Positions 11,655 to 12,092 of a stretch of DNA of 12,092 bases are shown in pieces. The DNA is taken from the NCBI GenBank assembly GCA_004554105.1, contig SFNW01000053.1:1-12092 (forward strand), in the 5' to 3' direction. A program made the translations under genes and the position numbers. The notes under the pieces are model-generated. The model ran no database searches. It saw only the letters and a program-made list of their open reading frames with translations, and was not told the DNA's origin. Origin of the DNA: Clostridiales bacterium (GTDB lineage Bacteria > Bacillota > Clostridia > Oscillospirales > CAG-272). How positions within the stretch are numbered: position 1 is the stretch's first letter; each line of letters opens with the position of its first letter.

Positions 11655-11984
11655 ATGAAGGTACGGGAAATGGCGGAGGCGCTCGGACTGCGTGCGCTCT
11701 GTATGCCGGACGGCGAGCGCGAGGTGCGCGGCGGCTACGCGGGTGACCTGCTGAGCTGGGTCATGGGACGCGTGCCGTCCGACGCCGCGTGGATGACGAT
11801 TATGACCAACGTAAACGTCGTCGCCGTCGCGGTTTTGCGCGACGTATCGGCAGTCGTCGTCGCCGAGGGCTCGGAAGTCCCCGACGACGTGATTGAGCGG
11901 GCAAAGGAGCAGGAAATCAACCTGTTTTCCTCGGCGTCGGACGTCTACACGCTGTGCGCCGCGCTCTCGCGGCTGCTTGAATAG
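11655..11984 (+). CDS. Second DRTGG-like protein
   Basis: This 109-aa protein is of similar size and fold pattern to the DRTGG protein at 9393 but clearly diverged. It keeps the alternating beta/alpha layout, with GDLLSWVMGRVPSDAAWM (about 30-47) in place of GSDMMSDVLAF, a hydrophobic NVNVVAVAVL strand (52-61) and a final INLFSSASDVYTLCAAL helix. It lacks the closing Gly-Gly. I place it in the same family by position and pattern, with less certainty than the first copy. It starts 29 nt after the hydrogenase-like gene. AGGA lies only 2 nt before the ATG, and AAAGGA lies 13 nt before. The PHP gene follows after 2 nt. Role unknown, presumably a partner of the sensory hydrogenase-like protein. 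Confidence 0.72.
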   Translation: MKVREMAEALGLRALCMPDGEREVRGGYAGDLLSWVMGRVPSDAAWMTIMTNVNVVAVAVLRDVSAVVVAEGSEVPDDVIERAKEQEINLFSSASDVYTLCAALSRLLE

Positions 11985-11986
11985 CC

Positions 11987-12092
11987 ATGGGAAAATTTTA
12001 TTACGATTTGCACCTGCATTCCAGCCTGTCGCCCTGTGCCGACAACGATATGACGCCCGCGACAATAGCGGGTATGGCGGCGCTGAACGGGC
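11987..12092 (+). CDS. PHP-domain protein, N-terminal part only
   Basis: The first 35 codons are present and the gene runs off the right edge. The sequence MGKFYYDLHLHSSLSPCADN shows the first PHP metal-binding motif, DLHLH, followed by SSLSPCADNDMTP. That sequence is typical of the PHP proteins that accompany sensory [FeFe]-hydrogenase clusters. It starts 2 nt after the stop of the DRTGG-like gene and has no clear Shine-Dalgarno, so translation is probably coupled. It is distinct from the histidinol-phosphatase-type PHP gene at 1858-2631, whose motif is YHTHT. Catalytic function in this cluster is not known. Confidence 0.85.
   Translation, partial: MGKFYYDLHLHSSLSPCADNDMTPATIAGMAALNG

Noticed and set aside
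1..12092. CRISPR array, tRNA/rRNA, transposase, phage or toxin-antitoxin genes
   Set aside because: No regularly spaced repeats, cloverleaf-like segments or recognisable proteins of these kinds were seen on either strand.

Overview
The window looks like chromosomal DNA from a GC-rich, strictly anaerobic Clostridia member (Oscillospiraceae/Ruminococcaceae-like). The evidence is AGGAGG-type ribosome-binding sites, sigma-A promoters with 17-bp spacers, two oxygen-sensitive Fe-S systems typical of fermentative anaerobes, and hairpin-rich intergenic repeats. No BLAST was run, so the taxonomy is inference.

Left part (1-4476, all minus strand). Transcription starts at a near-consensus promoter at 4448-4476 and runs leftward through azlC, azlD (4-nt overlap), a class I glutamine-amidotransferase-like peptidase C26, and a PHP phosphoesterase of the histidinol-phosphatase type. 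The spacing is tight, so this reads as one amino-acid-related operon. After a 158-bp gap full of hairpins comes a small helical DUF2383-like protein. Its Shine-Dalgarno sequence lies inside a terminator-like stem. Last comes a secreted lipoprotein with its own strong promoter (1220-1248), cut by the window edge.

Middle (4581-8922, plus strand). A divergent promoter, flanked by a 7-bp inverted repeat around its -35 box, drives a two-gene operon. The first gene encodes a 984-aa protein with two BadF/HgdC-type ATPase activator domains followed by a DUF2229/COG3580 module. The second encodes a 422-aa COG3581 (HgdB-like) protein. These modules also occur as one chain of about 1,400 aa in other anaerobes. 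They form an ATP-driven, low-potential electron-transfer system of the 2-hydroxyacyl-CoA dehydratase / double-cubane-cluster superfamily, with unknown substrate.

Intergenic 8923-9392 holds hairpins, two intrinsic terminators in tandem, an 11-bp inverted repeat, a probable promoter and a possible 13-codon leader ORF.

Right part (9393-12092, plus strand). Five closely packed genes follow: DRTGG-domain protein, HATPase_c anti-sigma-like protein, [FeFe]-hydrogenase-like protein of the putative sensory (HydS/HsfB) class, a second DRTGG-like protein and a PHP-domain protein cut by the right edge. The hydrogenase keeps the H-cluster cysteine ligands but has Ala where catalytic enzymes have the proton-relay Cys, and it ends without a PAS domain. 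In other Clostridia this kind of cluster lies beside bifurcating hydrogenase genes, which may lie just beyond the window. The most interesting content is this putative H2/redox-sensing cluster and the split activator/dehydratase-like pair.
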